A DNA stretch of 64,000 bases from Klebsiella pneumoniae (GTDB lineage: Bacteria; Pseudomonadota; Gammaproteobacteria; Steroidobacterales; Steroidobacteraceae), in assembly GCA_945873095.1 (NCBI GenBank), contig CAMCBU010000003.1:62001-126000 (forward strand). Direction: 5' to 3'. Position numbers and translations under genes: made by a program. Under the pieces are notes generated by a model. The model did not search any database. It worked only from the letters and a program-made list of their open reading frames with translations, and was not told the DNA's origin. This document shows, one piece after another, positions 25,980 through 35,739 of the stretch. Within the stretch, counting starts at the first letter, position 1. Every line of letters begins with the position of its first letter.

Positions 25980-27491
25980 TCACCACGTCATGGAGATACC
26001 CTTGGTCTTGAGATAGGGCTCAAGACCTTCCTTACCGAATTCCCGACCCCAGCCCGATTGCTTGTTGCCACCGAAGGGCATCGCGGGATCGAGCGCCGCG
26101 TGCATGTTCACGCTGACCTGCCCGGAGTCGATCTTGCGGACCATCTGCATTGCGATCCCGAGATCCCGTGTCCAGACGCTGCCCGAGAGGCCGTAGATGG
26201 TCGAGTTGGCCTCGCGTGCCACCTGATCGAGATTTCCGTCACTGAATCGATGTACACATAGCACAGGCCCGAAAATTTCGTTTTTCACTGGGGTCATCTC
26301 GGGCGTCGTCTTGGTGAGAATCGTTGGCTCGAAAAAGTATCCGGCGCGATCCGGCGAGTTGCCACCACAGACAAGATCGGCGCCTTCTTTGCGGCCAGCT
26401 TCGACGAAGCCCGCGACGCGCTCACGCTGTTTGGCCGAAATCAGGGGGCCAAACTCCGAGGTCGGATCGAGACCGGGGCCGAGCTTCATCGAGCGTGCGA
26501 TGCTCGCGATTCCCTCGACCACGGCATCGTGAATCTTGTCGTGGAGAAAGAGTCGGGTGCCTGCCATGCAGTTTTGACCTTGCAGGAAGAAACATGCGCG
26601 TGCCGCACCGGGTATGACTTGCTCGAGATCGGCGTCGGCGAACACCACCACGGGCGACTTTCCGCCAAGCTCCAGCGAGACCTTTTTCAGATTACCCGCC
26701 GCGGCGCGTACGATCGAGCGACCAACCTCGGTTGAACCCGTGAAGGCGATCTTGTCGACTCCCGGATGTGCCGCGAGCGCGGCGCCTGCGGTTGCACCGT
26801 AGCCATTGACGATATTGACGACACCATCTGGAACGCCGGCTTCCTGACAGATCTCGGCGAGGCGCATCGCCGTCAGCGGCGTGAGCTCTGCTGGCTTCAA
26901 TACCACGGTACAGCCGCTCGCCAAGGCGGGCGCGAGTTTCAACATCACCATCGGCAGTGGTGAGTTCCACGGCGTGATGGCGCCAACGACCCCGATCGGT
27001 TCGCGTAGCGTGAAAGAAATCGCCTCACCCGGCAGTTTGCCCTGCGGCGCGGCTGGCAGAGTGGCCCCTTCGATTTTGGTGGGCCACCCGGCGTAGTACC
27101 GAAAAAACTCCGGTACCACCATGCCGCACACATACTGGGCCAGCGGGGTCGGTAAGCCGTTATCCAGAATTTCGAGCTCGCACAGTTGTTGAAAATTCGC
27201 CTCGATCAGAGCGGCGATTTTCCACAGTACCGTGCCGCGCTGTGCGGCCGTGAACTTCGACCAAGGTCCCTCGAAGGCCGCTCGGGCGGCCGTGACGGCG
27301 GCATCGATCTCCGCGGCGCCGCCGGCACTGCACTGTGCGATGCGCGATCCCGTTGCAGGATCGTGGATGTCGATAGGCTCATCCGCACCGCCATGTTCGA
27401 CACGGCCGTTGATGAAGTGGCCATGTTGTCTCGCCAGAAACGCGAGGGTGTGCTCTGAGAGTTGCGGATAGGTCTTGAGCAGTGCCTGCAT
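25980..27491 (-). CDS. NAD(P)-dependent aldehyde dehydrogenase
   Basis: A 503-residue ALDH superfamily enzyme. Catalytic Cys308 is in GQNCMAGTRL and general base Glu274 in LELGGKSPVVVFADADL. The cofactor motif FTGSTEVGRSI and the N-terminal PWNSPLPM segment are intact. It oxidises an aldehyde to the acid; the closest style is betaine/phenylacetaldehyde-type dehydrogenases. The TonB receptor gene lies downstream on the same strand after a hairpin. Confidence 0.9.
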   Translation of the reverse strand: MQALLKTYPQLSEHTLAFLARQHGHFINGRVEHGGADEPIDIHDPATGSRIAQCSAGGAAEIDAAVTAARAAFEGPWSKFTAAQRGTVLWKIAALIEANFQQLCELEILDNGLPTPLAQYVCGMVVPEFFRYYAGWPTKIEGATLPAAPQGKLPGEAISFTLREPIGVVGAITPWNSPLPMVMLKLAPALASGCTVVLKPAELTPLTAMRLAEICQEAGVPDGVVNIVNGYGATAGAALAAHPGVDKIAFTGSTEVGRSIVRAAAGNLKKVSLELGGKSPVVVFADADLEQVIPGAARACFFLQGQNCMAGTRLFLHDKIHDAVVEGIASIARSMKLGPGLDPTSEFGPLISAKQRERVAGFVEAGRKEGADLVCGGNSPDRAGYFFEPTILTKTTPEMTPVKNEIFGPVLCVHRFSDGNLDQVAREANSTIYGLSGSVWTRDLGIAMQMVRKIDSGQVSVNMHAALDPAMPFGGNKQSGWGREFGKEGLEPYLKTKGISMTW

Positions 27492-27568
27492 GTGTCACCC
27501 ACAATCGAAGTTCCCGAGTTGGGACCGCTTGATCGTAAGGTGCGGGCGCCGACTTTGGCGCCGAGGTA

Positions 27569-27603
27569 GCAGGCGTGCGACCGATGCGTGGCCGCACGCC
27601 TGC
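27569..27603 (-). terminator. Strong GC-rich hairpin downstream of TonB receptor
   Basis: A perfect 11-bp stem (GCAGGCGTGCG at 27569-27579 pairing with 27593-27603) and a 13-base loop start 10 bases past the receptor stop. A second, shorter GGCGCC hairpin (27545-27562) follows. No U-tract is seen, so termination is likely but not classical. Confidence 0.5.
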
Positions 27604-27613
27604 CTCGCGAGAG

Positions 27614-29833
27614 TCAATCGACCTTGTAATTCACCGACAAGAAGTATTCGCGCGGACGGATCGGAATGAATCCGCCGAGGAAGCCACGTGAGCCGGTCTG
27701 AATCACGTATTCGTTAGTGAAGTTCTTGGCCGAGGCCCGTACCGACCACGCCTCGTTCCAAGCAAGGTTCACGAATGCGTTACCTTGGCCATAGCCTTTG
27801 ACGAGAAAGTCGTTGGTTGCGCTCGTGATGTAGTCATCCGTCTGAAACCAATCCGCGCCGAAGCTCACCCGACCGAGTTCGGTGTCGAGGCCATAATCAA
27901 AGCCGATCGTGAACGAGCTCGACGGTGTTTGGGGAATCGTCGGATTGACGCCGAAGTTCTTCAACGAGTTTGCAGGTGCGCTGCTCGGGGCGACCTCGTC
28001 GTACTTGCCATCCATCGCGAACGTGCCGCTCAGAAAGACGGTCAACCCATCCGTCGGGATCGCGGTGACTTCAACCTCGAGCCCACGCACGGTCGCTTTA
28101 CCGGCGTTCTGCACCGGGAAGGTGGCCGTTCCGTTTGGCAGGATGACGGTGGCGTTCAGTGTCAGATCGTCGGCTTTCTGAAGGAAATAGTTGGCGTTGA
28201 TGCGCAGTCGACTGCCGAGCAGATCCGTCTTGATACCCGCCTCGTAAGTGGTATTCGTCTCCGGCGCATACGGCGTGAGTGCGTCATTGAAACCGAAGAT
28301 TGCGATACCGTTGTATCCGCCCGACTTGAAGCCGCTCGCCACCGAAGCATAGAGCAGCATGCTGTCGATGTTGTCGTTGTCGCTGGCGACTTTGTAGTCG
28401 ATACCGATGCGCGGCGAGATTTCCGAGTAGGAGTTGTCGAGATCGACGAGTCCCGTCGCCGGTGTGATGGGCGGCAGCAATCCTCGGAATAGCATGTCGA
28501 AACGCTTCTCGTCCTTCGTGTAACGGATACCACCCGTCATTTTCAGGGCATCCGTCAGTAGATAGTCGATTTGCGTGAAGGCCGATACCGAGGTGGTTTT
28601 GATTTTCAACGCGCTGGTCGAGACCGGCAAGATCGGAAATACACCGGGCAGGTACGAGTTCCACGCAAAGTTTTGCGTCGCATCTTCGCCGAAGAGATAA
28701 AGGCCGAGCAGGTAATTCAGCTTGCCGTTGAGCGCGCTGCCTTGGAGTTGCAGCTCTTCACTCAATTGTTCGGCATCGGCGATATTCGACGCCATGATGT
28801 TACCGTTGCCGCTGAAGTCGTTGGTGAAAGCGTCTTCAGTTTTGACGAAACCCGTGATCGATCGGAACAGCGTATCGCCGAAATCGTAGGCGACGTTGAT
28901 GGAGGCGATCTGCTGCTTGGTTTTGCCGTAAGGATAATTGGCCAGGTTGGGTCTGGCGATGTTCGGGGTGTTCAGTGCGTAACGCCCGAATTGCGGAACG
29001 AGATCATCGGAAGTGAATTGTTTGTTCGACGGAACGGCGGGCGTTGCCGCCGGAATCAGCTGCCCGCCGTCGTTTTGAGCGTCGGCGTACGACAAAGACG
29101 CCGTCACGTCGAGATTCTCGATACCCGTGTAGCGCAATTTGAGGCGACCGGCATAGTTACGCTCAAGACCGGTTTCCTCTGCCTTGCTCGGGTGCACATT
29201 GCGGAACTGACCGTCTTTGTTGGTGTACAGACCCGAGAGAGATGCCGCCCAACCGTCACCGATAGCGTTACCGACGCTGAAACTCACTCTTTGCTGATCG
29301 TAGTTGCCGCCACCCACGCTGAAATTGCTCCAGCCGTCGGCATCTGGTGCACGTGACATGAACTTGATCGCACCGGCCAAAGTATTGCGTCCGTAGAGCG
29401 TACCCTGCGGCCCGCGCAAAACTTCCACTCGATCGATATCGGCTAGCGTGATGTTGTTACCGTTGAGGCGCGCTATGTAGACATCATCGACATAGATACC
29501 GAACGGTGATTCGGCGACAACGAGCGAGGCATCCTGTTGGAGCGAGCCGCGCAACGACGGCGACAGATTGGTCGGCGTCGTGATGTTGTTGAACATCTTG
29601 AGGCTCGGCGCGTAGCGCGCAAGATCTTTTGCTTCCGTCACTTGCTTGTTCGCGAGCGCCTCGGCTGTGATCGCAGTCACAGGTACAGGCACAGTCTGCA
29701 AGGACGCTTCGCGGCGCTCTGCAGTCACCACGATTTCTTCGAGTGTTGAGGAGGAGCTTTCATTCTGGGCGATGGCGCTGATCGGAACCGCGACAAGCCC
29801 AAAGACCAAAGGCAGTAGACGACGATTCGACAT
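27614..29833 (-). CDS. TonB-dependent receptor (catabolic type)
   Basis: A 739-residue outer-membrane receptor. Signal peptide about 1-22 (ending AIAQ), then the TonB box in LEEIVVTAERREAS. The plug has DIDRVEVLRGPQGTLYGRNTLAGAIKFMSR, and the beta-barrel ends REYFLSVNYKVD. This EEIVVTAERR-type receptor is expanded in sphingomonads, Nevskiales and caulobacters for hydrophobic or aromatic substrates, unlike the FecA type at 2.4 kb. No Fur-like site was seen upstream. AAGGGA lies eight bases before the ATG. It heads an oxidoreductase-rich region. Confidence 0.9.
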   Translation of the reverse strand: MSNRRLLPLVFGLVAVPISAIAQNESSSSTLEEIVVTAERREASLQTVPVPVTAITAEALANKQVTEAKDLARYAPSLKMFNNITTPTNLSPSLRGSLQQDASLVVAESPFGIYVDDVYIARLNGNNITLADIDRVEVLRGPQGTLYGRNTLAGAIKFMSRAPDADGWSNFSVGGGNYDQQRVSFSVGNAIGDGWAASLSGLYTNKDGQFRNVHPSKAEETGLERNYAGRLKLRYTGIENLDVTASLSYADAQNDGGQLIPAATPAVPSNKQFTSDDLVPQFGRYALNTPNIARPNLANYPYGKTKQQIASINVAYDFGDTLFRSITGFVKTEDAFTNDFSGNGNIMASNIADAEQLSEELQLQGSALNGKLNYLLGLYLFGEDATQNFAWNSYLPGVFPILPVSTSALKIKTTSVSAFTQIDYLLTDALKMTGGIRYTKDEKRFDMLFRGLLPPITPATGLVDLDNSYSEISPRIGIDYKVASDNDNIDSMLLYASVASGFKSGGYNGIAIFGFNDALTPYAPETNTTYEAGIKTDLLGSRLRINANYFLQKADDLTLNATVILPNGTATFPVQNAGKATVRGLEVEVTAIPTDGLTVFLSGTFAMDGKYDEVAPSSAPANSLKNFGVNPTIPQTPSSSFTIGFDYGLDTELGRVSFGADWFQTDDYITSATNDFLVKGYGQGNAFVNLAWNEAWSVRASAKNFTNEYVIQTGSRGFLGGFIPIRPREYFLSVNYKVD

Positions 29834-29908
29834 GGAATGGGTCCCTTCTAGTTTTTTACCCGCTTGTAATCTAACAGAGGGCGTACCCGAATCAATGTTG
29901 TGTCGTCA

Positions 29909-30919
29909 CTATAATGCGATCACGACCTTACCTTGGTTGCGACCGGCCAAGAGGTGCTCTGACGCATCGGCGACCTGTGCGAGGCCCGTGAAAGGGGTCG
30001 GGTCGACCCAGGCTTGCAGGCGACCGCGATAGTGCAGATCGAGGATACGATCGGCGGCTTCCGCGAAAAACTCCGGGAAAGTCTGATTTTGGAAGCCACG
30101 AATCGAGGCCGACTTCCAATAGAGCTTGCGGTACACCCGTGGGTGGGGGACAAATTCGACCTCCTTGTCAAAGTCGGAGGTGTGGCCACTGACCACGAGT
30201 CGTCCCCGCATCGAAAGGTGATCGACGAAGGTGTCAAAGATGGGGCCACCCACCGAGTCGTAGGCCACATCCAGTCCTTTTGGATATTCGCTCGTCAAAA
30301 CATCGGCCAGATTTTCTTGACGATAGTTGACCACGCGATCCGCACCGAGTTGTCGCAGCGCTTGGGCTTTGGCGTCGTCGGAGGTGATGGCGATCACATG
30401 GCATCCGGCGAGTTTGGCGATCTGCACGACGAAATGTCCAAGGCCACCTGCGGCGGCTGATACGGCAACGACATCGCCCGAGCGAACTTCGCCGATGCGC
30501 TCGAGACCCACCATCGCCGAGATACCAGACGGAATCAGCGCGAGGATCTGAGGGCTCGCTTCGCGCACTTTGATCACCCGCGCGACGTCGGCGACTTGAT
30601 ATTCCCGATAGCCTGTTCCAAGTTTGGAAGTTGCGATGGCATCACCTTCGGTGAGGCCAGCCACCCCTTCGCCGACGGCGACGACATGCCCAACCGATTC
30701 GATACCCATGTCAAAGGGCGGCTTGACGTCCACGTAGCGCACGGTGTTTCGACAAAGATTCTTGTCGAAGATGGCGTTGCATCCGGCATAGCGATTGCGG
30801 ATCACGACCTGGCCACGGCCAGGCGCCTGCCATGTTGCGCTCGCGATGCGGGTTGAGCTGCGAAAGTCGCCCGTCAGATTCTGGATGACTAATTTCGCAT
30901 AAGTCGCAGGGTGGCTCAT
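29909..30919 (-). CDS. MDR family NADP-dependent oxidoreductase (PTGR/ZADH2-like)
   Basis: A 336-residue zinc-free medium-chain dehydrogenase/reductase. It has the quinone-oxidoreductase-type substrate domain (YAGCNAIFDKNL, then PFDMGIESVGHVVAVGEGV) and the NADPH fold VAVSAAAGGLGHFVVQIAKLAGCHVIAIT. The pattern resembles prostaglandin reductase 3/ZADH2 enzymes, which reduce activated double bonds. It is divergent from the SDR gene with 66 bases between starts. Confidence 0.85.
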   Translation of the reverse strand: MSHPATYAKLVIQNLTGDFRSSTRIASATWQAPGRGQVVIRNRYAGCNAIFDKNLCRNTVRYVDVKPPFDMGIESVGHVVAVGEGVAGLTEGDAIATSKLGTGYREYQVADVARVIKVREASPQILALIPSGISAMVGLERIGEVRSGDVVAVSAAAGGLGHFVVQIAKLAGCHVIAITSDDAKAQALRQLGADRVVNYRQENLADVLTSEYPKGLDVAYDSVGGPIFDTFVDHLSMRGRLVVSGHTSDFDKEVEFVPHPRVYRKLYWKSASIRGFQNQTFPEFFAEAADRILDLHYRGRLQAWVDPTPFTGLAQVADASEHLLAGRNQGKVVIAL

Positions 30920-30985
30920 GGCAACGAGATCTCGTGACGTTCAGGGGGCGGCAAGCGTAGATTCGCCGGATCAATTCGTCCATGG

Positions 30986-31723
30986 GTGATCATCAACGTG
31001 CCAAGCCTGCTGATTACGGGAGCCTCGCGAGGGCTCGGTCTCGAACTCGCCCGACAGTATCTGGCCGACGGCTGGGAAGTGCATGCAGGGATGCGGCATC
31101 CCGCCGCGGCGAATGGGGATGTACAGGCGTTGAAGCGTGCCTATGGAGATGCGCTACAGTTGCAGCGCGTCGATGTGGAAGACCATGACTCAATCGAGCT
31201 TTTGGCTGCACGCTTGGAGAATCGATGCATCGATGTACTGATCAATTCGGCCGGCACCATGGGTAACGGGAGCTTCGCCGAGCAAGGCTTGCAGTTCGGC
31301 AAGTTCGGCAGCTCTGATTATTCGGACTGGGAGCGAGTGTTGCGGATCAACGTGCTAGGTCCGATGAAAATGGCCGAGGCATTCGTCGAGCACGTTGCAC
31401 GGTCACCGCAGAAAAAAATCGTGACCTTGACCAGCATCCTCGGCTCGATCGAGAAAAACCGTATCGGCGGTCTCTATGCGTATCGGGCGAGCAAAGCGGC
31501 GGTCAACGCGATCATGCGCTCGATGGCGATTGATCTAGCGCGTAGTCATGGCATCAAAGCAACGGCGTTACACCCCGGCTGGGTACGAACCGACATGGGT
31601 GGCCCGCAGGCGGATATCGATGCGCCAACTAGCGCGCGTGGCATGAAAGCACTGATCGCTCGTCTCGATGAGACGATGGTCGGTCGTTATTGGATGTATG
31701 ACGGAAGCGAGTTGCCTTGGTAA
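30986..31723 (+). CDS. Short-chain dehydrogenase/reductase
   Basis: A 245-residue classical SDR. Cofactor motif LITGASRGLGLELARQYL, NSAG as the NNAG variant, catalytic Ser in TLTSILGS and YAYRASK as YxxxK. PGWVRTDMGG follows. It reduces a carbonyl or oxidises an alcohol with NAD(P). The start is GTG at 30986 with weak translational signals. It converges on the NmrA-like gene across a perfect hairpin. Confidence 0.87.
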   Translation: MIINVPSLLITGASRGLGLELARQYLADGWEVHAGMRHPAAANGDVQALKRAYGDALQLQRVDVEDHDSIELLAARLENRCIDVLINSAGTMGNGSFAEQGLQFGKFGSSDYSDWERVLRINVLGPMKMAEAFVEHVARSPQKKIVTLTSILGSIEKNRIGGLYAYRASKAAVNAIMRSMAIDLARSHGIKATALHPGWVRTDMGGPQADIDAPTSARGMKALIARLDETMVGRYWMYDGSELPW

Positions 31724-31730
31724 GTCTTGA

Positions 31731-31755
31731 TCGCGATCGACATCATCGATCGCGA
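31731..31755. terminator. Hairpin between convergent genes
   Basis: TCGCGATCGA, a five-base loop CATCA, and the perfect complement TCGATCGCGA lie between the SDR stop and the convergent NmrA-like 3' end, including its last codons. No T-run follows on either strand, so it is a hairpin-only bidirectional terminator candidate. Confidence 0.45.
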
Positions 31756-32546
31756 AACATCGTTGCCATGGTTTTTCGCGATGGATCGTAGGCTGAGTAA
31801 GTCTTACCGATGGTCGCCGGGTCACCAAGCGAGTCGGCGACGAGTTTGGCAAGATCGGTCCTTGCGATGAAGCTGAAGGTCGCCGGATCGTCTGCCAGAA
31901 ATGCTGCGCCACTCGCTGCGCCGTCGGTCAAGCCACCTGGTCGAATGATCGTGTAATCGAGACCGCTGCCGCGCAGATGATCCTCGGCGCGAGTTTTCAA
32001 CTCGATGACCTCGGCGAGGAAGCGACGCGATGGTAGCGGTGCAGCTTCGACCGAATCGCCGGCGCCGATGACGGTAACGAGTAGCAGGCGTCTGATACCG
32101 GCTGCCTTGGCGGCATCGATCACGTGACGATTACCGATGAAATCGGGGCGTTGTGCCTGCTCTCCACGTGAGGTTCCGAGGGTGGAGATCACGGCGACGA
32201 AGGGTTTTGAACGCAGCGCCGACTCGACGGTATCGGCTTTGAGGGCGTCCGCCACGACGGTGTCGACGCCCAGTTTTGCAAGTTCGGCGGTATTGGATGA
32301 GCTGCGTACGGCAACCGTGACTGATTCGCCTCGGGCCCGCAATTCTTTGACAATGCCAAGACCCGTGCCCCGATTGCCACCGAAAACCAGAACGGGTCCG
32401 TTGACCGGCTGGTAGTTTTCGAATCGGTGTACACCGGTAGGTTCGTGGGACGAACCGCTTAACCAGAAGACATAGGCGACGATGGCGATGATCGCCAGGG
32501 CGATGAAGCTACCGATCCATTTGAACAGAGCGATGATCCAGCGCAT
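31743..32546 (-). CDS. Membrane-anchored NAD(P)-binding protein (NmrA/atypical SDR)
   Basis: A 267-residue protein. Residues about 8-28 form a transmembrane anchor (WIGSFIALAIIAIVAYVFWL). A Rossmann domain follows with PVLVFGGNRGTGLGIVKELRARG and the atypical-SDR body DYTIIRPGGLTDG. The active-site Tyr of classical SDRs is not in its usual context, as is common for NmrA-like proteins. It lies four bases after the epimerase-like gene and shares its transcript. Anchoring of such a domain to the inner membrane is not common. Confidence 0.8.
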   Translation of the reverse strand: MRWIIALFKWIGSFIALAIIAIVAYVFWLSGSSHEPTGVHRFENYQPVNGPVLVFGGNRGTGLGIVKELRARGESVTVAVRSSSNTAELAKLGVDTVVADALKADTVESALRSKPFVAVISTLGTSRGEQAQRPDFIGNRHVIDAAKAAGIRRLLLVTVIGAGDSVEAAPLPSRRFLAEVIELKTRAEDHLRGSGLDYTIIRPGGLTDGAASGAAFLADDPATFSFIARTDLAKLVADSLGDPATIGKTYSAYDPSRKTMATMFRDR

Positions 32547-32550
32547 AACG

Positions 32551-33666
32551 TCAACCCCCCAACGTAGCTGCCCAGCGAGCCAGTATCTCGCTCTCCCGTT
32601 CCGGCGAAATGCCCGCGCGAAGTTTTGATCTCTCGGCTTCCGGGCGTGATAAGTGCCAGCGCAGCGTATCAGTCACCGTTTCCAGCATGGGTCGAATACG
32701 CATACCGGCGCTCACTGCGCGGGCAGCACTGACGGCGGCAAAGCCCGCGCTATCGCCCTCGGAGGGCACCCACACCGGCATATCCGACCAGGCAGATACC
32801 TTGTGCGCATCGAGGAAACTTGCAGGAATCCAAACTGGATCGGCATCTACCACGACGACTTTCTTTGCCGCTGCGACCGATGCGCCAACGACGTCACCTA
32901 TGGTGTAGTGGCCGGGTGGCGAGAGCAGATTGAAGGTACCGTTCAGATTGTTTTCGACTGACTCGATGGTGAACTCGGCCAAATCACGCACATCGATGAA
33001 TTGAACGGGATCGCGCGAGTTTCCCGGCGCCATGAACTTACCGCCGCGAGCGGCACGAGCGGGCCAGTAGGTGAAGCGGTCGGTGTTGTCGTCCGGTCCC
33101 ACTATCAAACCTGGGCGAACGATCAACGAGTGTTGGTCACCATAAACGCGTCGTGCCGCTTGCTCGCAAAGCGCTTTGAGAGGGCCGTAGGTCAGCCCGT
33201 CGACTTTGTCGGTCGTCGCGTCCGGCAAGGTTCCGAGCGGTGAATTCTCGTCGTTCGGCTTATCGAAACCGGCATAAACGGAAACCGTCGAAACGAATAC
33301 ATAGAGCGGCGTGGTCGCGTGCAGAAGCTCGGCCGTCGCGGTGACTTGTCGTGGCACATAGCCGGAGTTGTCGATGACTACATCCCAACGACGTCCCTTC
33401 AGTGCGGTGATATCGCCGTTACGATCGCCGGTCAGACGTTCGATTTCCGTAAAGCGGGTTGTATTGGTCTTACCGCGGTTGAAAAACGTGACTCGATGGC
33501 CGCGACTCACCGCAAACGCGGTCATGTGCAGGCCGAGAAAACGCGTTCCACCCAAGATCAGGATATCGAGAGGCTTGTTCGCCTTGGGTGTGACGGCCGA
33601 TCGACCCGGTAGGCTGGCTAGCGCTGCCAACGCGATGCCGGACGATAAAACTTCGCGACGTTGCAT
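32551..33666 (-). CDS. Tat-signal NAD-dependent epimerase/dehydratase family protein
   Basis: A 371-residue protein whose N-terminus MQRREVLSSGIALAALASLPG is a twin-arginine-like signal. The rest is an extended SDR: LDILILGGTRFLGLHMTAFAVSRGHRVTFFNRG, VVIDNSGYVPRQV, VFVSTVSVYAG and LTYGPLKALCEQA (YGxxK). A fold binding NAD in an exported form is unusual but recurs in this subfamily. It overlaps none of its neighbours but is packed TAAATG after the S9 peptidase. Confidence 0.82.
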   Translation of the reverse strand: MQRREVLSSGIALAALASLPGRSAVTPKANKPLDILILGGTRFLGLHMTAFAVSRGHRVTFFNRGKTNTTRFTEIERLTGDRNGDITALKGRRWDVVIDNSGYVPRQVTATAELLHATTPLYVFVSTVSVYAGFDKPNDENSPLGTLPDATTDKVDGLTYGPLKALCEQAARRVYGDQHSLIVRPGLIVGPDDNTDRFTYWPARAARGGKFMAPGNSRDPVQFIDVRDLAEFTIESVENNLNGTFNLLSPPGHYTIGDVVGASVAAAKKVVVVDADPVWIPASFLDAHKVSAWSDMPVWVPSEGDSAGFAAVSAARAVSAGMRIRPMLETVTDTLRWHLSRPEAERSKLRAGISPERESEILARWAATLGG

Positions 33667-35715
33667 TTAGAGCGCTCCGGGTGGTGCGTATGACTCGATC
33701 CAGCTTTTGACACTTTGATACCAGTGCAGCGAGTTCTGCGGCTTCAGCACCCAGTGGTTCTCGTCAGGGTAGTAGATGAACTTGGAGGTGACGCCGCGCT
33801 TCTGCAGCGTATTGAACAGTTCTATGCCGTGGTTCACCGGCACGCGCATATCGAGTTGGCCGTGAATGACTAGGGTTGGTGTGACGAAATTAGCCGCGTT
33901 GGTGTGAGGTGAATAACGCGCAAAATCGTCAGGTCTCTCCCAGAATTCGAAAAAGCGGTCGCGTTCTGCGCCATAGTCTGCGCCGATTTGCGTGAACGAG
34001 TTGTAGACGGCCGCATGCGCGATCAGCGCTTTGAAAGGATGCGCACGACCGAGCAACGTGCTCGCGAGGAAGCCGCCGTAACTGCCACCGCCGGCGACCA
34101 TCCGATCGGCATCGACAAAGGGCTGGGATGCCAGCCACTCGGCAGCCTTGATGGTGTCTGTATACGGCTTGCTGATGCGATCCGGGTTGATGGCGTCGGC
34201 GAAGTTTTGACCGAAACCGCTCGAGCCATGGAAATTGTGCCATGTCACGATGTAACCCCAGCTTGCGAAAACGTGCGCATTCCAGCGCCATTGCACCGCG
34301 TCTTGAATGGCGTTGTGCGGCCCGCCGTGCAGCAGCATGAACACGGGATATTTTTTGGTCGGGTCGAAATCGGGAGGGTAAACGACCCACATCTGGATCG
34401 GCTGCTGCTGGCTACCGGCGTAGGTGACGCTCTCGACCTTGCCCAGCGCGGTTTGCGACAACACGCCGTCGTTGAGACGACTGAGCGTCCGCACGCCGCC
34501 GTCATCAAGATTCAGAGCGGTCAGCGTGGGTGGTTCGGAGAAGCTCTGTCGGATAGCCACTGCCGCAGGCTTGGTTTGCGCTGTGGCGAGGGCTAGAGCG
34601 CCGAAACTCGGGCTACGCGTTATCGCCTTCGGCGTACCAGGCTTGGCCAAATCGAAACGATAGATTCGCTGGGTAGCTGCATCGTCGATGGCACTGAATA
34701 TCGCTTTGGAGTTGGGGTGCCAGATCAGCGTGCTGACGGAGCGATCCCAAGCGCCCGAGAGATCTCGAACGGCCGAATCACTGCGCGATCGAAGCATGAG
34801 TTTGTATCGATCCGCGTAGAAGCCTTTGATCGATTGCGCCGAGTAAGCGAGCCATCGACCATCTGGGCTATATGACGGCGCGCCATCATCGGCAGGGTTA
34901 CCCTCGGTGATGTTGACGGCGGGCTTACAGCCGCAGGCAGCCATCGTCATCACATCGTAATTCGGATCTACACCGGTTTGATCGACGTTGGTTACGAAGG
35001 CGATCTCCGTGCTATCCGGCGAAATATCGTATGACGAGGTCGAGTAGTCGGCCTTGGATAAATGATGGCCCGATTGTCGAGTGATGGCGGTGGGCTCACC
35101 TCCATCGACGGGTATCGAGAACAGATGCGGTTGGCGGTCGTCGAGGAATCGATCCCAATACGAGATCGGTGCACGATCCCATTCTTTGGCGCTCAACTTG
35201 CTATCGGCGCGGTCCTTCATCCGCTTGGCTTGCGCCGTCCATTCAGCCAGATCCGTCCAGATCGCCGACACGAACGCAATCTTGCGCCCGTCCGGAAACC
35301 ACTTGGGTGCATTGGCGCCGGTCGGTATGGCGGTCAGTCGCCGTGCCTCGCCGCCGTCGGTCGGAATCAGATAGATTTGTGATTCTTTGTCATCACCGCG
35401 TTTGGAGACGAAGGCAAGCCACTTCCCATCGGGGCTGAAGGTCGGGGAGCTGTCGGCAGCCGCATCCGTGGTGAGCTGTCGACCGGTGGTGCCGTCGGTC
35501 GGGTAGAGCCATAGATCGGTATAGCTGCGATTTTCCGCAACATCGAACCGCGTTACGGAAACGACGGCCAGCTTGCCGTCAAGCGAGATGTCGGCATCAC
35601 CGAGTCGGACCATCGACCACATGCGTTCAGCCGAGAGTTTCTCAGCGCCGACGGTGAACGGTGTGACCACGACGATGGCGATGCACGCGAGCATCGTACG
35701 AGTGATTCGATTCAT
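33667..35715 (-). CDS. S9 family (prolyl oligopeptidase-like) serine peptidase
   Basis: A 682-residue exported peptidase. Signal peptide about 1-23, a beta-propeller made of WD40/TolB-like repeats (SPDGKWLAFVSKRG and PDGRKIAFVS), then the S9 catalytic domain with Ser545 (GGGSYGGFLAS), Asp622 (HGQLDMRVP) and His654 (DENHWV). This is the acylaminoacyl/dipeptidyl-peptidase-like layout. It probably cleaves short peptides in the periplasm. It is the first gene of a three-gene minus-strand run with the two Rossmann proteins. Confidence 0.92.
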   Translation of the reverse strand: MNRITRTMLACIAIVVVTPFTVGAEKLSAERMWSMVRLGDADISLDGKLAVVSVTRFDVAENRSYTDLWLYPTDGTTGRQLTTDAAADSSPTFSPDGKWLAFVSKRGDDKESQIYLIPTDGGEARRLTAIPTGANAPKWFPDGRKIAFVSAIWTDLAEWTAQAKRMKDRADSKLSAKEWDRAPISYWDRFLDDRQPHLFSIPVDGGEPTAITRQSGHHLSKADYSTSSYDISPDSTEIAFVTNVDQTGVDPNYDVMTMAACGCKPAVNITEGNPADDGAPSYSPDGRWLAYSAQSIKGFYADRYKLMLRSRSDSAVRDLSGAWDRSVSTLIWHPNSKAIFSAIDDAATQRIYRFDLAKPGTPKAITRSPSFGALALATAQTKPAAVAIRQSFSEPPTLTALNLDDGGVRTLSRLNDGVLSQTALGKVESVTYAGSQQQPIQMWVVYPPDFDPTKKYPVFMLLHGGPHNAIQDAVQWRWNAHVFASWGYIVTWHNFHGSSGFGQNFADAINPDRISKPYTDTIKAAEWLASQPFVDADRMVAGGGSYGGFLASTLLGRAHPFKALIAHAAVYNSFTQIGADYGAERDRFFEFWERPDDFARYSPHTNAANFVTPTLVIHGQLDMRVPVNHGIELFNTLQKRGVTSKFIYYPDENHWVLKPQNSLHWYQSVKSWIESYAPPGAL

Positions 35716-35739
35716 GACAACCTCACATAGTCAAAGATT

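Noticed and set aside
25964-25985. Hairpin TGGTGA...TCACCA between patatin-like and aldehyde dehydrogenase genes
   Set aside because: Only six pairs with a ten-base loop, formed by the two stop regions; too weak to call a terminator.
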